Positions 55,414 through 64,000 of a stretch of 64,000 nucleotides of DNA are shown here, in pieces (the stretch's first letter is position 1; every line of letters starts with the position of its first letter). The position numbers were made by a program, and so were the translations under genes. The stretch spans positions 2,914,001 to 2,978,000 of the forward strand of contig NZ_CP150227.1 in the NCBI RefSeq assembly GCF_037971845.1, written 5' to 3'. This DNA comes from Paenibacillus sp. FSL R5-0766. GTDB taxonomy: Bacteria; Bacillota; Bacilli; Paenibacillales; Paenibacillaceae. The notes beneath the pieces are model-generated. The model worked only from the letters and a program-made list of their open reading frames with translations, was not told the origin of the DNA and did no database searches.

Positions 55414-56706
55414 ATGAGTATATTGATTCAGCAAGCTACGATTCTAACGATGAAAGATGCCGATGCCCCCTTTATGGGGGATATTCGTGTTGAGGGAGAT
55501 CGCATTGTACAGATTGCGAACCACATTCCTCCTCAACCTGAAGATGAGATTATCGATGGCCGCAATAAGGTTGCCATGCCGGGCCTAATCAATGCACACC
55601 AACATACACCAATGAGCCTGCTCCGGGGATTCTCGGATGATCTGAAGCTGATGGACTGGCTCGAACGTAAAATGCTGCCTGCCGAAGCACGAATGAACCC
55701 GGAAGACATCTATTGGGGTGCCAAGTTATCCATCGCCGAGATGATCCGTTCGGGTACCACTGCTTTTGCGGATATGTATATCCATATGAATGAGATAGCA
55801 GAAGCGGTTAAGCAAACAGGTATGCGGGCATCGCTTACACGTGGGATGGTATTCATGGAGGATGATGGGGGACGCAGGTTGCAAGAGGCGATCGATCTTG
55901 TGCAACGCTGGTCTGGAGCGGCCGATGGGCGGATTACAACGATGTATGGACCCCACTCACCCTACACTTGTCCCATGGAGCCGCTACGTGAAGTCATTGC
56001 TCTGGCTGTCACGGAGGATATTCCGCTACATATTCATCTGGCTGAGACAAAGGAAGAAGTTGTGAAGATTGGTGAGCGCTATGACATGACACCGACAGAG
56101 TATCTGGAAGAGGCGGGGATGTTCGAACAGGCACATGTGTTGCTTGCGCATGGTGTACACCTCAATCGCAGGGACATCGGCAGATTGAAGGGCATGCGCG
56201 GCGGTGTAGCACACAATCCGGTCAGTAATCTGAAGCTGGGGTGTGGAATTGCTCCAATTACCGAGATGTTGGCTCAGGGAATTAATGTGGGAATCGGAAC
56301 GGATGGAGCGGGAAGTGCCACAACCGTCGATATGTTCGAGGAGATCAAAGCCGCGACCTGGCTGCAAAAGCTGGATTATGGCGATCCCACTCGCTTGCCA
56401 GCCAAGGACGTACTAAGCATGGCTACACGCGGAAGTGCCAGTCTGCTTGGTCTACAGGATGAAGTAGGGATGCTTGAGGTGGGGCGCAAAGCTGATCTGA
56501 TCCTGATCGATCTGGCGAAACCACATCTTCAACCGGTACATGAGGTGGAATCCTTATTGGCCTACAGTGTAAATGGGGCGGATGTGGACACCACGATCGT
56601 GAATGGTCAGATCCTCATGAGAGGCAGAAAGCTGCTCACGATCGATGAGGATGAACTTTACCGTGAGGTGAAGGTTAGAGCCAAACGAATTGTAGAAGGA
56701 ATTTAA
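55414..56706 (+). CDS. mtaD: 5-methylthioadenosine/S-adenosylhomocysteine deaminase
   Basis: This 430-residue amidohydrolase has the metal site of the TrzA/ATZ group: H62-x-H64 in NAHQHTPMSLLRG, HIHLAET, LLAHGVHL and GTDGAGS. The C-terminal VGRKADLILIDL segment is also typical. It deaminates methylthioadenosine or SAH, recycling by-products of SAM-using enzymes; a role for the nearby methyltransferase is only suggestive. Specificity within the family is hard to fix by sequence. ATG 55414 is chosen because AGAGGAG is 11 nt upstream; GTG 55405 would be only 2 nt from it. Confidence 0.85.
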   Translation: MSILIQQATILTMKDADAPFMGDIRVEGDRIVQIANHIPPQPEDEIIDGRNKVAMPGLINAHQHTPMSLLRGFSDDLKLMDWLERKMLPAEARMNPEDIYWGAKLSIAEMIRSGTTAFADMYIHMNEIAEAVKQTGMRASLTRGMVFMEDDGGRRLQEAIDLVQRWSGAADGRITTMYGPHSPYTCPMEPLREVIALAVTEDIPLHIHLAETKEEVVKIGERYDMTPTEYLEEAGMFEQAHVLLAHGVHLNRRDIGRLKGMRGGVAHNPVSNLKLGCGIAPITEMLAQGINVGIGTDGAGSATTVDMFEEIKAATWLQKLDYGDPTRLPAKDVLSMATRGSASLLGLQDEVGMLEVGRKADLILIDLAKPHLQPVHEVESLLAYSVNGADVDTTIVNGQILMRGRKLLTIDEDELYREVKVRAKRIVEGI

Positions 56707-56748
56707 TTTTAGCTGAATTTGATCCAAACTGGAAAATGATTTGTGTTC

Positions 56749-56783
56749 AAAACGCTATGGAGGCATACTCCATGGCGTTTTTT
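56749..56783 (+). terminator. Terminator after mtaD
   Basis: A 13-bp stem (56749-56761 with 56769-56781, one G-T pair) and a 7-nt loop, followed by T residues. Confidence 0.85.
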
Positions 56784-56817
56784 GTCGAATTACAACTGGG
56801 AATAGTTCCACGGTCCT

Positions 56818-56850
56818 GTTCAGAATCGGTTCAGAATGGCTCGTTATACT
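56818..56850 (+). promoter_or_regulatory. Promoter with tandem GTTCA repeats (dockerin gene)
   Basis: GTTCAGAAT occurs at 56818-56826 and 56829-56837, 11 bp apart. TATACT (56845-56850) serves as -10, 27 bp from the first repeat, and there is no good -35. This geometry is exactly the same as upstream of the ABC/two-component operon at 60081. Confidence 0.6.
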
Positions 56851-56898
56851 GAGCATGTAGTTGTTCAAATTTGAAATGTACACGAGGAGGAACATGAA

Positions 56899-57927
56899 TT
56901 GAAGGGGAAACAAAACAAAAAACGGCTTAAGCCGATATTGAAAAAAAGCATGTTGACTGCACTCGGGTTGGGCATTGCGTTGCCTATAGGTGGAGCGCTT
57001 CCTCAAGCTAACGCAGGAGAAATTGGCCCAGAGATTAACATTTCACGGCCTGTGCTCAACGACGGCATCCATTGGTTAAATTATTCATCGGAACAAAACG
57101 ATCCTTCTTTTGTGTCCGGTGTACCCATCGAGGTAACGAACAATAGAGTTAGAATTGATTTGAGTACCCATTTACGATCTGATGAGTTTAGTATGCTCAC
57201 AGCCAACTCAAGTGATAACAGTATAGCTAGGGTGTATGTAGAAACGATAGAAAATGAAAATATATTGGTTGTTATTCCTTACAAGAGCGGCAAAATCAAC
57301 ATCGAATTGAAAGCTCAATATACTGTATCTGATGTACCGGAAACGGTTACGGATAACTTTGAACTTAACATTAGTAAAAAAGGGGATGTAAATGCAGACG
57401 GAAAAGTGAATTCTGCGGATGCAGCAGAACTTTTGACTTATCTTCGTAATATGGTCAGTCGCCGCGGTTATTCTTATGTAGAGATGAACCGAATGGACGT
57501 GGATCGTAATGCGGAACCCACTTTGGGGGATATGAATGCGTTGTTAAACGGATATGCCAATAAAACACTTGGCGCAAAAAACAATGACTATGTGTTGACC
57601 TTTCAACAAGTGGACGATGCACCGTATGTGCTGAATGGTCAATTGAAGAATTACATGGAGAACGCAATTGCCACAGATTATGATTTAATGGATGTTGATG
57701 GTGATGTTATTGCTACTCCTTCTTATCAGTGGTATCGCGCAACAGACCCTTCAGGAGAAGATATGGTTCCAATAGAAGGGGAGACACTAGAACAGCATAC
57801 CGTTACATCTGAGGACGAGGATCATTATCTTGTGCTCGAAGTGACTGCTCATTCCACTTCGGACGCGAATACGAAACCTAGACGAGTATACATTGTTGGA
57901 AAAGAAAAAATACAACGCCCTGATTAA
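56899..57927 (+). CDS. Secreted dockerin-domain protein
   Basis: This 342-residue protein has an N-terminal signal peptide (KKRLKPILKKSMLTALGLGI, cleavage near ANA-GE). Residues about 163-215 form a type I dockerin-like unit: DVNADGKVNSAD (Asp163 start) and DVDRNAEPTLGD (Asp200 start), two calcium-loop repeats. A C-terminal region with PSYQWYRATDPSGED and VLEVTAHS resembles an Ig-like surface domain. No catalytic domain is visible. The start is TTG 56899, 8 nt after GAGGAGG; the ATG at 56894 is in another frame and stops at once. The next gene carries a cohesin domain, the natural partner of a dockerin. Confidence 0.8.
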   Translation: MKGKQNKKRLKPILKKSMLTALGLGIALPIGGALPQANAGEIGPEINISRPVLNDGIHWLNYSSEQNDPSFVSGVPIEVTNNRVRIDLSTHLRSDEFSMLTANSSDNSIARVYVETIENENILVVIPYKSGKINIELKAQYTVSDVPETVTDNFELNISKKGDVNADGKVNSADAAELLTYLRNMVSRRGYSYVEMNRMDVDRNAEPTLGDMNALLNGYANKTLGAKNNDYVLTFQQVDDAPYVLNGQLKNYMENAIATDYDLMDVDGDVIATPSYQWYRATDPSGEDMVPIEGETLEQHTVTSEDEDHYLVLEVTAHSTSDANTKPRRVYIVGKEKIQRPD

Positions 57928-58018
57928 TTCATATTTCTTAATTTAGATAACGAATAACAATATTTTTTCTATCGTTACCAAACGATCTATCAATTGATAC
58001 AGACATGGAGGCTAATAC
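57928..58018 (+). other. Spacer between dockerin and cohesin-SLH genes
   Basis: AT-rich 91-bp gap with a short hairpin (ATCGTT/AACGAT, 57971-57986) and a perfect 12-bp palindrome TATCAATTGATA (57988-57999). No clear terminator or promoter; cotranscription is possible. Confidence 0.4.
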
Positions 58019-59968
58019 ATGTTTCAACCGAAAAAGAAACGTCCAAGAATCAGAAGAACAATGTCAGGTCTCATCGCACTGACGCTACTCTCGTCTCTCG
58101 TATTCCCGAGTATTGCTGGGGCAGAGCCGGCAGAACCATCACAGGTTCAATTTGCAAATGTAAGTGTACAGGCGGGGCAGACGGTTCATGTCCCTGTTAC
58201 ATTAAAGCAGTCCTATTCTCAGGTTAGCGCTTATAATATGCAGATTGATTATGATACATCTGCACTGGAAGTTATCCGTATCACGCCTAAATCTGTCAGT
58301 ACCATTAGCACATCCCCAGAAGAAACCGGTACAGGGGACTTCCAGTACGTAATTAATAACGAAGAAGGCTGGGTACGGATCATCTGGGTTGATTTTAATG
58401 CAGGTGAACGTCTGATTTCAGACGAACAGCAATTATTTGATATTGAGGTCAAAGCCAAAAGTAATGCTTCTCCTGGAACAAAACAGCTCACTGTGGTACA
58501 AAGCGATTCAGAACATTGGCTTTTTACAAATGTAGAACACAATAGTGGTGCTCAGTTGTCCGGTGGAACCATCACAATTACAGCAGCAAACTCAGGTGGC
58601 GACAATTCTGGCTCGACACCTACACCGAATCCTGGTAACTCTTCAGGTGGAGGGGGAAGTGTATCTCCAACTACACCCGTGGTTACCCCAGTTCCATCGA
58701 CTCCGGCGGTAACCAAAGGTGTAGACATCTATGTGAACGGTCAGAAACAGGAACAATCTGCAACGGCCACCACATCAACGGTAAACAATCAGGTTACCAC
58801 CACGGTTCATGTGGATAATGACAAAGTCATCAATCAGATTGGAAGTGGACTAAAAACGTTACTGTTGCCTATTACAGGTACTGGTAAAGGTGCAGTTGTT
58901 GGTGAACTGAACGGCAAGTTGGTCAAAACGATGGAAGGAAGTAATGCCGAAGTTGTCATTCAGACTGATAGCGGTACGTACACACTTCCAGCTAACCAGA
59001 TTCAAGTGGATCAGATTCTGAACCAATTCGGAAGCACGGTTCCATTGGAAGATATCACATTCCAAATCGCTATTGCGCCTAGTGCCACATCCAAGCAAAC
59101 AGCAATTCAGGCCGCAGCGGATAAGCTGGAGAACACAACGGTGATCGCAGCTCCGATTGATTTTGAGGTAAAAGCGATCTGGAATGGACAGCAAGTTAAT
59201 GTAGATCGTTTCAACTCTTATGTAGAGCGCTCCATTACTTTGCCAGAGGGTGTCGATGGTTCAAAGATCACGACAGGGGTTGTGCTTCAGCCAGATGGCA
59301 GCCTTCTGCATGTACCGACCAAGGTTATCAAAGGTAACGTGCAAGATTCTGCTATTATTAACAGCTTGACGAACAGTACTTATGCGCTGATCTATCATCC
59401 GGCAACATTCAGTGACGTATCAAGTCACTGGAGTCGTGATGACGTACAGGATCTGGCATCCCGTCTGATCGTACAAGGTACTGGTGAGAACGTGTTTGCG
59501 CCAGACCGGAGTATTACGCGGGCGGAGTTTACGGCTGTTTTGTTAAGAGGCTTGGGTCTGCACGCACCGCGCAGTGCAGAATCGGCATCGTTCACGGATG
59601 TGAAGACAGGCAGCTGGTATGAGGATGAGGTTGAGACGGCAGTGTCCTACGGATTGATCTCAGGTTATACTGACGAGAGCTTCCGTCCGAACAGCGAAAT
59701 TTCTCGTGCTGAAGCGCTGACCATTGTGTCACGTGCGATGAAACTGGTCGGTCTGGCACAGGCCGACGCGTCAGAGACAACAAGTCTGCTGAGCACATAC
59801 AGCGATAGCGCTAAAGTACAGGCATGGGCAGCAGAGCCGGTTGCATCGGCGATTAAACAAGAGCTGGTACAAGGTGCTGATGGCAAACTGATGTCAGATG
59901 CAGACATTAGTCGTGCACAGTCGGCGGCGATTGTGAAAAGGTTACTTGCAAAAGCTGGACTAATCTAA
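58019..59968 (+). CDS. Cohesin- and SLH-domain cell-surface protein
   Basis: This 649-residue protein has a signal peptide (ending SIAGAEP). A cohesin-like domain follows at about 40-190 (VSVQAGQTVHVPVTLKQ, MQIDYDTSALEVIRI), then a Gly/Ser/Thr/Pro linker, a beta-rich middle region and three SLH domains in the last 190 residues (TFSDVSSHWSRDDV, SFTDVKTGSWYEDEV, TYSDSAKVQAWAAE). SLH domains bind pyruvylated cell-wall polymer, so the protein would display its cohesin on the surface and could hold dockerin proteins such as its neighbour. GGAGG lies about 10 nt before the ATG. Confidence 0.88.
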   Translation: MFQPKKKRPRIRRTMSGLIALTLLSSLVFPSIAGAEPAEPSQVQFANVSVQAGQTVHVPVTLKQSYSQVSAYNMQIDYDTSALEVIRITPKSVSTISTSPEETGTGDFQYVINNEEGWVRIIWVDFNAGERLISDEQQLFDIEVKAKSNASPGTKQLTVVQSDSEHWLFTNVEHNSGAQLSGGTITITAANSGGDNSGSTPTPNPGNSSGGGGSVSPTTPVVTPVPSTPAVTKGVDIYVNGQKQEQSATATTSTVNNQVTTTVHVDNDKVINQIGSGLKTLLLPITGTGKGAVVGELNGKLVKTMEGSNAEVVIQTDSGTYTLPANQIQVDQILNQFGSTVPLEDITFQIAIAPSATSKQTAIQAAADKLENTTVIAAPIDFEVKAIWNGQQVNVDRFNSYVERSITLPEGVDGSKITTGVVLQPDGSLLHVPTKVIKGNVQDSAIINSLTNSTYALIYHPATFSDVSSHWSRDDVQDLASRLIVQGTGENVFAPDRSITRAEFTAVLLRGLGLHAPRSAESASFTDVKTGSWYEDEVETAVSYGLISGYTDESFRPNSEISRAEALTIVSRAMKLVGLAQADASETTSLLSTYSDSAKVQAWAAEPVASAIKQELVQGADGKLMSDADISRAQSAAIVKRLLAKAGLI

Positions 59969-59980
59969 TCAAATTTCTGG

Positions 59981-60034
59981 ACACCTACACTTACTTGAAA
60001 TGATTTATTTCAAGCAAGCTGTAGGTGTTTTTTT
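59981..60034 (+). terminator. Terminator after the cohesin-SLH gene
   Basis: ACACCTACA pairs with TGTAGGTGT, and an inner CTTGAAA/TTTCAAG stem extends the hairpin; seven T residues follow. Confidence 0.8.
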
Positions 60035-60080
60035 ACATATAACTTGTGTTCGAACTTCCTCTTATAGGTACAATGGTCCA

Positions 60081-60113
60081 GTTCATTATCAGTTCATACT
60101 GATTTGTTACAAT
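60081..60113 (+). promoter_or_regulatory. Promoter with tandem GTTCA repeats (ABC/two-component operon)
   Basis: CAGTTCAT occurs at 60079-60086 and 60090-60097, 11 bp apart. A TACAAT -10 lies at 60108-60113, 27 bp from the first GTTCA, with no -35 match. This suggests activation by an OmpR-family regulator, most simply the one encoded two genes downstream. Confidence 0.65.
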
Positions 60114-60166
60114 ATGAACATCAAATAGATAGATATTGTGCATGATCAGGAGAGGAAGAGATCCAT

Positions 60167-62131
60167 ATGAAAATACTTGAAGTTAAAAATGTGAAGAAAT
60201 CATACACGTTATATGGAAAAGAAAAAGTTCCGGTACTCCACGGTTTGAATCTGAGTTTTGAGACGGGAGAGTTTGTCTCGATCCTTGGCGAATCTGGGTG
60301 CGGTAAGTCGACCCTGATGAATATCATTGGTGGCATGGACTCCGACTATGAAGGGGACGTCCTTGTTCGTGGCAAGAACTTAAGTTCCATGACGGAGAAG
60401 GAAATGGATGATTATCGGAAGAATAATATCGGCTTTGTCTTTCAAAATTTCAATCTGATCCCGCATCTGTCTGTCCTCGAAAATGTGACGATTGCGATGC
60501 AAATGACAGATACCAATGAGAAGGATCGCAATAAACGTGCAGTTGATATATTAACAGAAGTCGGACTGAAAGATCATCTGAACAAACGTCCCAACCAGTT
60601 ATCCGGGGGGCAGAAGCAACGGGTTTCCATCGCACGGGCTTTGTCCAACAATCCGGATATTATTCTCGCGGATGAACCGACGGGTGCTCTGGATAGGGAG
60701 AACGGAGATCAAATCCTCGCTCTGCTCGATAGCATTGCTAAAAAGGGAATGCTGGTGATTGCCGTAACTCACTCGCAGAAAGTCGCTGACTCCGGTACAC
60801 GTATTGTGAAGGTTGAAGAGGGGCGCATTAGTGACGATATTCACCTGAAAGATCCTTCTGCGGCTGTTTACGAGAGTGGTCAGGATTCTTCCCGGAGCCT
60901 GAGCCTGCTTGCTTCATTCAAGATGGCACTTAAAAATATGAAACTCAACGGCAAGCGTAATGTATTGGTCGCTTTAGGTGGATCTATAGGTATATTAAGT
61001 GTACTCCTGATGCTCTCCTTGGGGAATGGAATAACGACGTATATGAATGACGAAATCAATTCAAGTATGGACCCTTTGCTCGTGGATATAACAAAGCCCA
61101 GTGAAGAAGCCAAGGACATGCAAGGTCCTGAGGCCTTGATGGCACCTGGTGAACCGTTCACCGAAGCTGATATTGAGACGATTCGCAATTTTCCCAATGT
61201 GGATTATGTAGAGACGATCACGACCATTACAGGCAAATCCACGATGGTGAATGAAAAACAAAGTGTAGGACTCACACAGTTAACAACGTTAACGGATGCT
61301 TTTGATCCAGCACTGATGACAACTGGTGTTCTGCCGTTAGAAAATCAGATGCTGTTACCTCTCGATACGGCGAAACAATTAAGCGGAAATGACCAAGCTG
61401 AATCCATGATCGGCAAGTCCGTGTTTCTATATATCAATGAGATGGATGGCAATAATAAACCAGTGACTTTGGAGAAAGAAGTAACGATCTCAGGGATCTA
61501 CGAAGCGGCAGATCCGCAATCTCCAATGCAACAATCCCCGGGGTACATTTCATCAGAGACGCTGGAGCAAATGTATACAGACAAGGGAATAACAATCGGG
61601 CCGATTCAGGTTAACGCCTATGCAACCGATATGAAATATGTAAATGATATCAATGAAGCTGCTGTTGACGCTGGTTTCGCAGGCTCCCAAATGGCCAAGG
61701 TCATGGAGAATATCACGACATATGTAAGTATGGCTTCCATTGTACTCGCGGGTATTGCAGGCATTTCGTTGATCGTATCCGGTATTATGATATTGGTTGT
61801 ACTCTATATTAGTGTCGTGGAACGGACAAAGGAGATCGGAATTCTCCGGGCGATTGGAGCAAGAAAAAAAGATATCAAGCGAATATTCTTCTCCGAATCT
61901 GCCTTATTAGGCGTATTTAGTGGTATTATTGCGGTAATCTTTGCAGTGATCATCAGTTATGTATTAAACATTCTTTTGGACAATGCGTTTGGAGCCAAAC
62001 TCATTAATCTCTCGGGATATTATATCTTGTTTGGTATCGTGGTAAGTACAGCGATTAGTATTGTTGCGGGTTTGATGCCATCATCAAAAGCGGCGAAGCT
62101 GGACCCGATGGAATCCTTACGATACGAATAA
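60167..62131 (+). CDS. Fused ATPase-permease ABC transporter (MacB-like)
   Basis: This 654-residue protein begins with an ATPase domain: Walker [10 protein letters not shown] (41-49), [15 protein letters not shown] and [11 protein letters not shown]. After a linker comes one membrane helix (about 260-285), an extracytoplasmic domain of about 230 residues and three C-terminal helices ending [20 protein letters not shown] ([14 protein letters not shown]), the FtsX/MacB permease pattern. Such transporters export or sense peptides and envelope stress. It is not a BceAB system, because the ATPase is fused and there are only four helices. It forms an operon with the regulator and kinase that follow. 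Confidence 0.9.
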   Translation: MKILEVKNVKKSYTLYGKEKVPVLHGLNLSFETGEFVSILGESGCGKSTLMNIIGGMDSDYEGDVLVRGKNLSSMTEKEMDDYRKNNIGFVFQNFNLIPHLSVLENVTIAMQMTDTNEKDRNKRAVDILTEVGLKDHLNKRPNQLSGGQKQRVSIARALSNNPDIILADEPTGALDRENGDQILALLDSIAKKGMLVIAVTHSQKVADSGTRIVKVEEGRISDDIHLKDPSAAVYESGQDSSRSLSLLASFKMALKNMKLNGKRNVLVALGGSIGILSVLLMLSLGNGITTYMNDEINSSMDPLLVDITKPSEEAKDMQGPEALMAPGEPFTEADIETIRNFPNVDYVETITTITGKSTMVNEKQSVGLTQLTTLTDAFDPALMTTGVLPLENQMLLPLDTAKQLSGNDQAESMIGKSVFLYINEMDGNNKPVTLEKEVTISGIYEAADPQSPMQQSPGYISSETLEQMYTDKGITIGPIQVNAYATDMKYVNDINEAAVDAGFAGSQMAKVMENITTYVSMASIVLAGIAGISLIVSGIMILVVLYISVVERTKEIGILRAIGARKKDIKRIFFSESALLGVFSGIIAVIFAVIISYVLNILLDNAFGAKLINLSGYYILFGIVVSTAISIVAGLMPSSKAAKLDPMESLRYE

Positions 62132-62159
62132 AACCAATTGCGGAAAGGATAATGGCTAC

Positions 62160-62828
62160 ATGAACACAATTCTGGTGGTGGACGATGATTCCCATATCCG
62201 CAAATTAATCCGAATCTATCTTGAAAAGAATCAATTCTCCGTGCTGGAAGCACCAGACGGTCAAGAGGCGTTAGATATCCTCTCGCATACGAAAGTTGAT
62301 CTGGCGATTGTGGATGTGATGATGCCACGAATAGACGGTATTGAACTGACGGAAGATATTCGGTCTTATCTGGATATCCCAATTCTGATGGTGACTGCCA
62401 AGGGAGAATCCAAGGACAAAGTCAGAGGATTTAATGCCGGGTCAGACGATTACCTGGTTAAACCGTTTGATCCTGTGGAGTTAATCCTGCGTGTAAAATC
62501 ATTACTGAAACGATATAACAAAAGTTCATCAAACATGATTCAGGTCAGCGGTGTAACGATTGATTTGGGCAATCTGATGGTCATTGCGGACGGACAAACT
62601 ATCGAATTGAAAAAGAAGGAATGTGAATTGTTATTTTCTCTGGCGAGTTCGCCAGGGAAAATATTCACACGTACACAGCTTATAGATGACATATGGGGCA
62701 TCGATTACGAAGGAGATGAGCGTACGGTTGATGTACATATCAAGCGGTTAAGGGAGCGACTTGAACCTGTACCTGAGTTAGTGATCTCAACTATCAGAGG
62801 ACTCGGTTATCGCCTGGAGCGGGCATGA
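62160..62828 (+). CDS. OmpR-family response regulator
   Basis: This 222-residue protein has a receiver domain with DDD8-10, phospho-acceptor Asp52 (AIVDVMMP) and LVKPF, then a winged-helix domain (about 125-220, ending VHIKRLRERLE..IRGLGYRLE). It starts 28 bp after the transporter gene and overlaps the kinase by 4 bp (ATGA). It is the best candidate to bind the GTTCA repeats at 60081 and 56818. Confidence 0.92.
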   Translation: MNTILVVDDDSHIRKLIRIYLEKNQFSVLEAPDGQEALDILSHTKVDLAIVDVMMPRIDGIELTEDIRSYLDIPILMVTAKGESKDKVRGFNAGSDDYLVKPFDPVELILRVKSLLKRYNKSSSNMIQVSGVTIDLGNLMVIADGQTIELKKKECELLFSLASSPGKIFTRTQLIDDIWGIDYEGDERTVDVHIKRLRERLEPVPELVISTIRGLGYRLERA

Positions 62829-64000
62829 AAATGTTTAGGAAGAGCCTGCGACTTCGCATCGTAGCTACGTTTATCGGGATTGTTCTGGTTAGTTTAATTC
62901 TTTCCTTTATGATAAATAACGGGTCCCAGGAAAAGACACCGAATCGTTTTATGGTTACTTTTGCTGAAGACCTCGCTACACTGATTAACCTGATCGATGA
63001 TCCGGAAAAAGTGAAATCAAGCTTGGATATTTTTGCTCGCTACGGCTTAAATATCACTCCCGTGAATGAACAAAGTGAAGTGTTATCTTCCTTGCCAGAG
63101 GACAAAGTTCATTCGTTATTTGATTCGGGTACAACCGATGCTATGTTTCTATCGAGTAAAGATGGCATCGCGACCATAGGTGTTCCCGGAACAAACGAGG
63201 GGATAGGCACATTTCTGATTCAAAGCGATTTTTCCTCTCTTTTTCATACGCTGCGAAACACGCTCTTAACCTCATTGTTAACGGTTCTGATCATTGGGAG
63301 TTTATTAATCCTGTTCATGTCAGGGTTCATTGTGAAACCGATTAAGAGGTTAACCGTTGCTGCGAAGGAGATGTCATCAGGGGATCTTTCGGTGCGGTTA
63401 AAACATAATAACCAGGATGAGTTCGGCGAACTGATGGAGAGCTTTAATCATATGGCCAGTGAGTTGCAAAAAATCGATTCGGTTCGTGATGACTTTGTCA
63501 GTAACGTTTCTCATGAAATGCAGTCTCCACTGACATCGATTAGAGGGTTTACCAGAGCGCTGCAAGACGGCGTTATTCCACTAGAAGAGCAGAAAGAGCA
63601 TCTGGATATCATCTATGAGGAAACGCTGCGCTTATCGAGGCTCAGTGATAATCTGCTTCGGCTAGCCTCGCTGGATTCGGAGCATCATCCGGTTCATTTC
63701 ACCACATTCCAGTTGGATGAACAATTAAGAAGGGCGATTTTACTGGCAGAGCCGCAGTGGTCACAGAAGGACATACAGATCGAACTGGATTTGTTGCCCT
63801 GCGAGATCACAGTGGACAAAGATTTGTTTGATCAGGTCTGGCAAAATTTAATAAACAATGCGATCAAATACACAGGTCCTAAAGGTACCATTCATGTCGA
63901 AATTGAGACGTCTTCTACACATGTGAAGATATTGATTAGAGATTCAGGACAAGGTATACCTGAGGACGCCCTTCCGTATATCTTTGATCGATTCTACATG
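62825..64000 (+). CDS. Sensor histidine kinase (3' end outside window)
   Basis: The frame is open from ATG 62825 to the window edge: 392 residues. A membrane helix (about 10-30), an extracytoplasmic segment of about 115 residues, a second helix (146-168) and a HAMP domain (from VKPIKRLTVAAKEM) precede the phospho-acceptor His230 in NVSHEMQSPLTSIRGF. The ATPase domain shows NLINNAIKYTG and IRDSGQGIPEDALPYIFDRF before the edge cuts it. The partner is the regulator just upstream, and the likely signal is related to the transporter. Confidence 0.92.
   Translation, partial: MKMFRKSLRLRIVATFIGIVLVSLILSFMINNGSQEKTPNRFMVTFAEDLATLINLIDDPEKVKSSLDIFARYGLNITPVNEQSEVLSSLPEDKVHSLFDSGTTDAMFLSSKDGIATIGVPGTNEGIGTFLIQSDFSSLFHTLRNTLLTSLLTVLIIGSLLILFMSGFIVKPIKRLTVAAKEMSSGDLSVRLKHNNQDEFGELMESFNHMASELQKIDSVRDDFVSNVSHEMQSPLTSIRGFTRALQDGVIPLEEQKEHLDIIYEETLRLSRLSDNLLRLASLDSEHHPVHFTTFQLDEQLRRAILLAEPQWSQKDIQIELDLLPCEITVDKDLFDQVWQNLINNAIKYTGPKGTIHVEIETSSTHVKILIRDSGQGIPEDALPYIFDRFYM

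Noticed and set aside
60167..62131. Calling the fused transporter a BceAB bacitracin-resistance system
   Set aside because: BceA and BceB are separate and BceB has about ten helices; this protein is a fusion with four.

Overview
The window looks like a Paenibacillus chromosome: Bacillota-style GGAGG ribosome binding sites, mid-range base composition, an S-layer (SLH) protein, FecCD-type siderophore permeases and OmpR-family two-component systems. No rRNA, tRNA, CRISPR array, transposase or phage gene was seen.

Positions 1-47.2 kb hold a bacitracin-type nonribosomal peptide cluster. A divergent, truncated cytochrome P450 gene lies at the left edge. An exact-consensus sigma-A promoter then drives three giant synthetase genes. 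Their sizes (5276, 2612 and 6410 aa) and domain orders match BacA, BacB and BacC: A-T-Cy-A-T-C-A-T-C-A-T-E-C-A-T, then C-A-T-C-A-T-E, then C-A-T-C-A-T-E-C-A-T-C-A-T-E-C-A-T-TE. Twelve A-domain codes read by eye give Ile-Cys(thiazoline)-Leu-D-Glu-Ile-Lys-D-X7-Ile-D-(Phe/Tyr)-Thr-D-Asp-Asn. This is bacitracin except at position 7 (Orn in bacitracin; an aromatic-like pocket here) and position 10 (His in bacitracin; a canonical Thr pocket here). A 1731-bp GC-rich block is nearly identical in modules 7 and 9, so module 7 was probably rebuilt by recombination with module 9. The synthetases are followed by bacR-bacS (two-component system) and bcrA-bcrB (ABC exporter/immunity), the same order as in Bacillus licheniformis. 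The stand-alone thioesterase bacT and the phosphatase bcrC are not in the window.

Positions 47.3-51.9 kb form an iron-uptake unit: a Fur-box-like site, an AraC regulator fused in frame through a lipobox/membrane segment to a siderophore-binding domain, and two FecCD permeases. No ATPase is present.

Positions 51.9-56.8 kb hold a GAF/LuxR-type regulator divergent from a methyltransferase and a saccharopine-dehydrogenase-like oxidoreductase (the two divergent promoters have superimposed -10 boxes), then a small unknown gene and a methylthioadenosine/SAH deaminase (mtaD).

Positions 56.8-60.0 kb encode a secreted dockerin protein and a cohesin-SLH protein, a likely surface-anchoring pair. Positions 60.0-64.0 kb encode a fused ATPase-permease ABC transporter, an OmpR-type response regulator and a histidine kinase that runs off the window. 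The promoters of these last two units share the same tandem GTTCA repeat, 11 bp apart and 27 bp upstream of the -10 box, suggesting one response regulator controls both.
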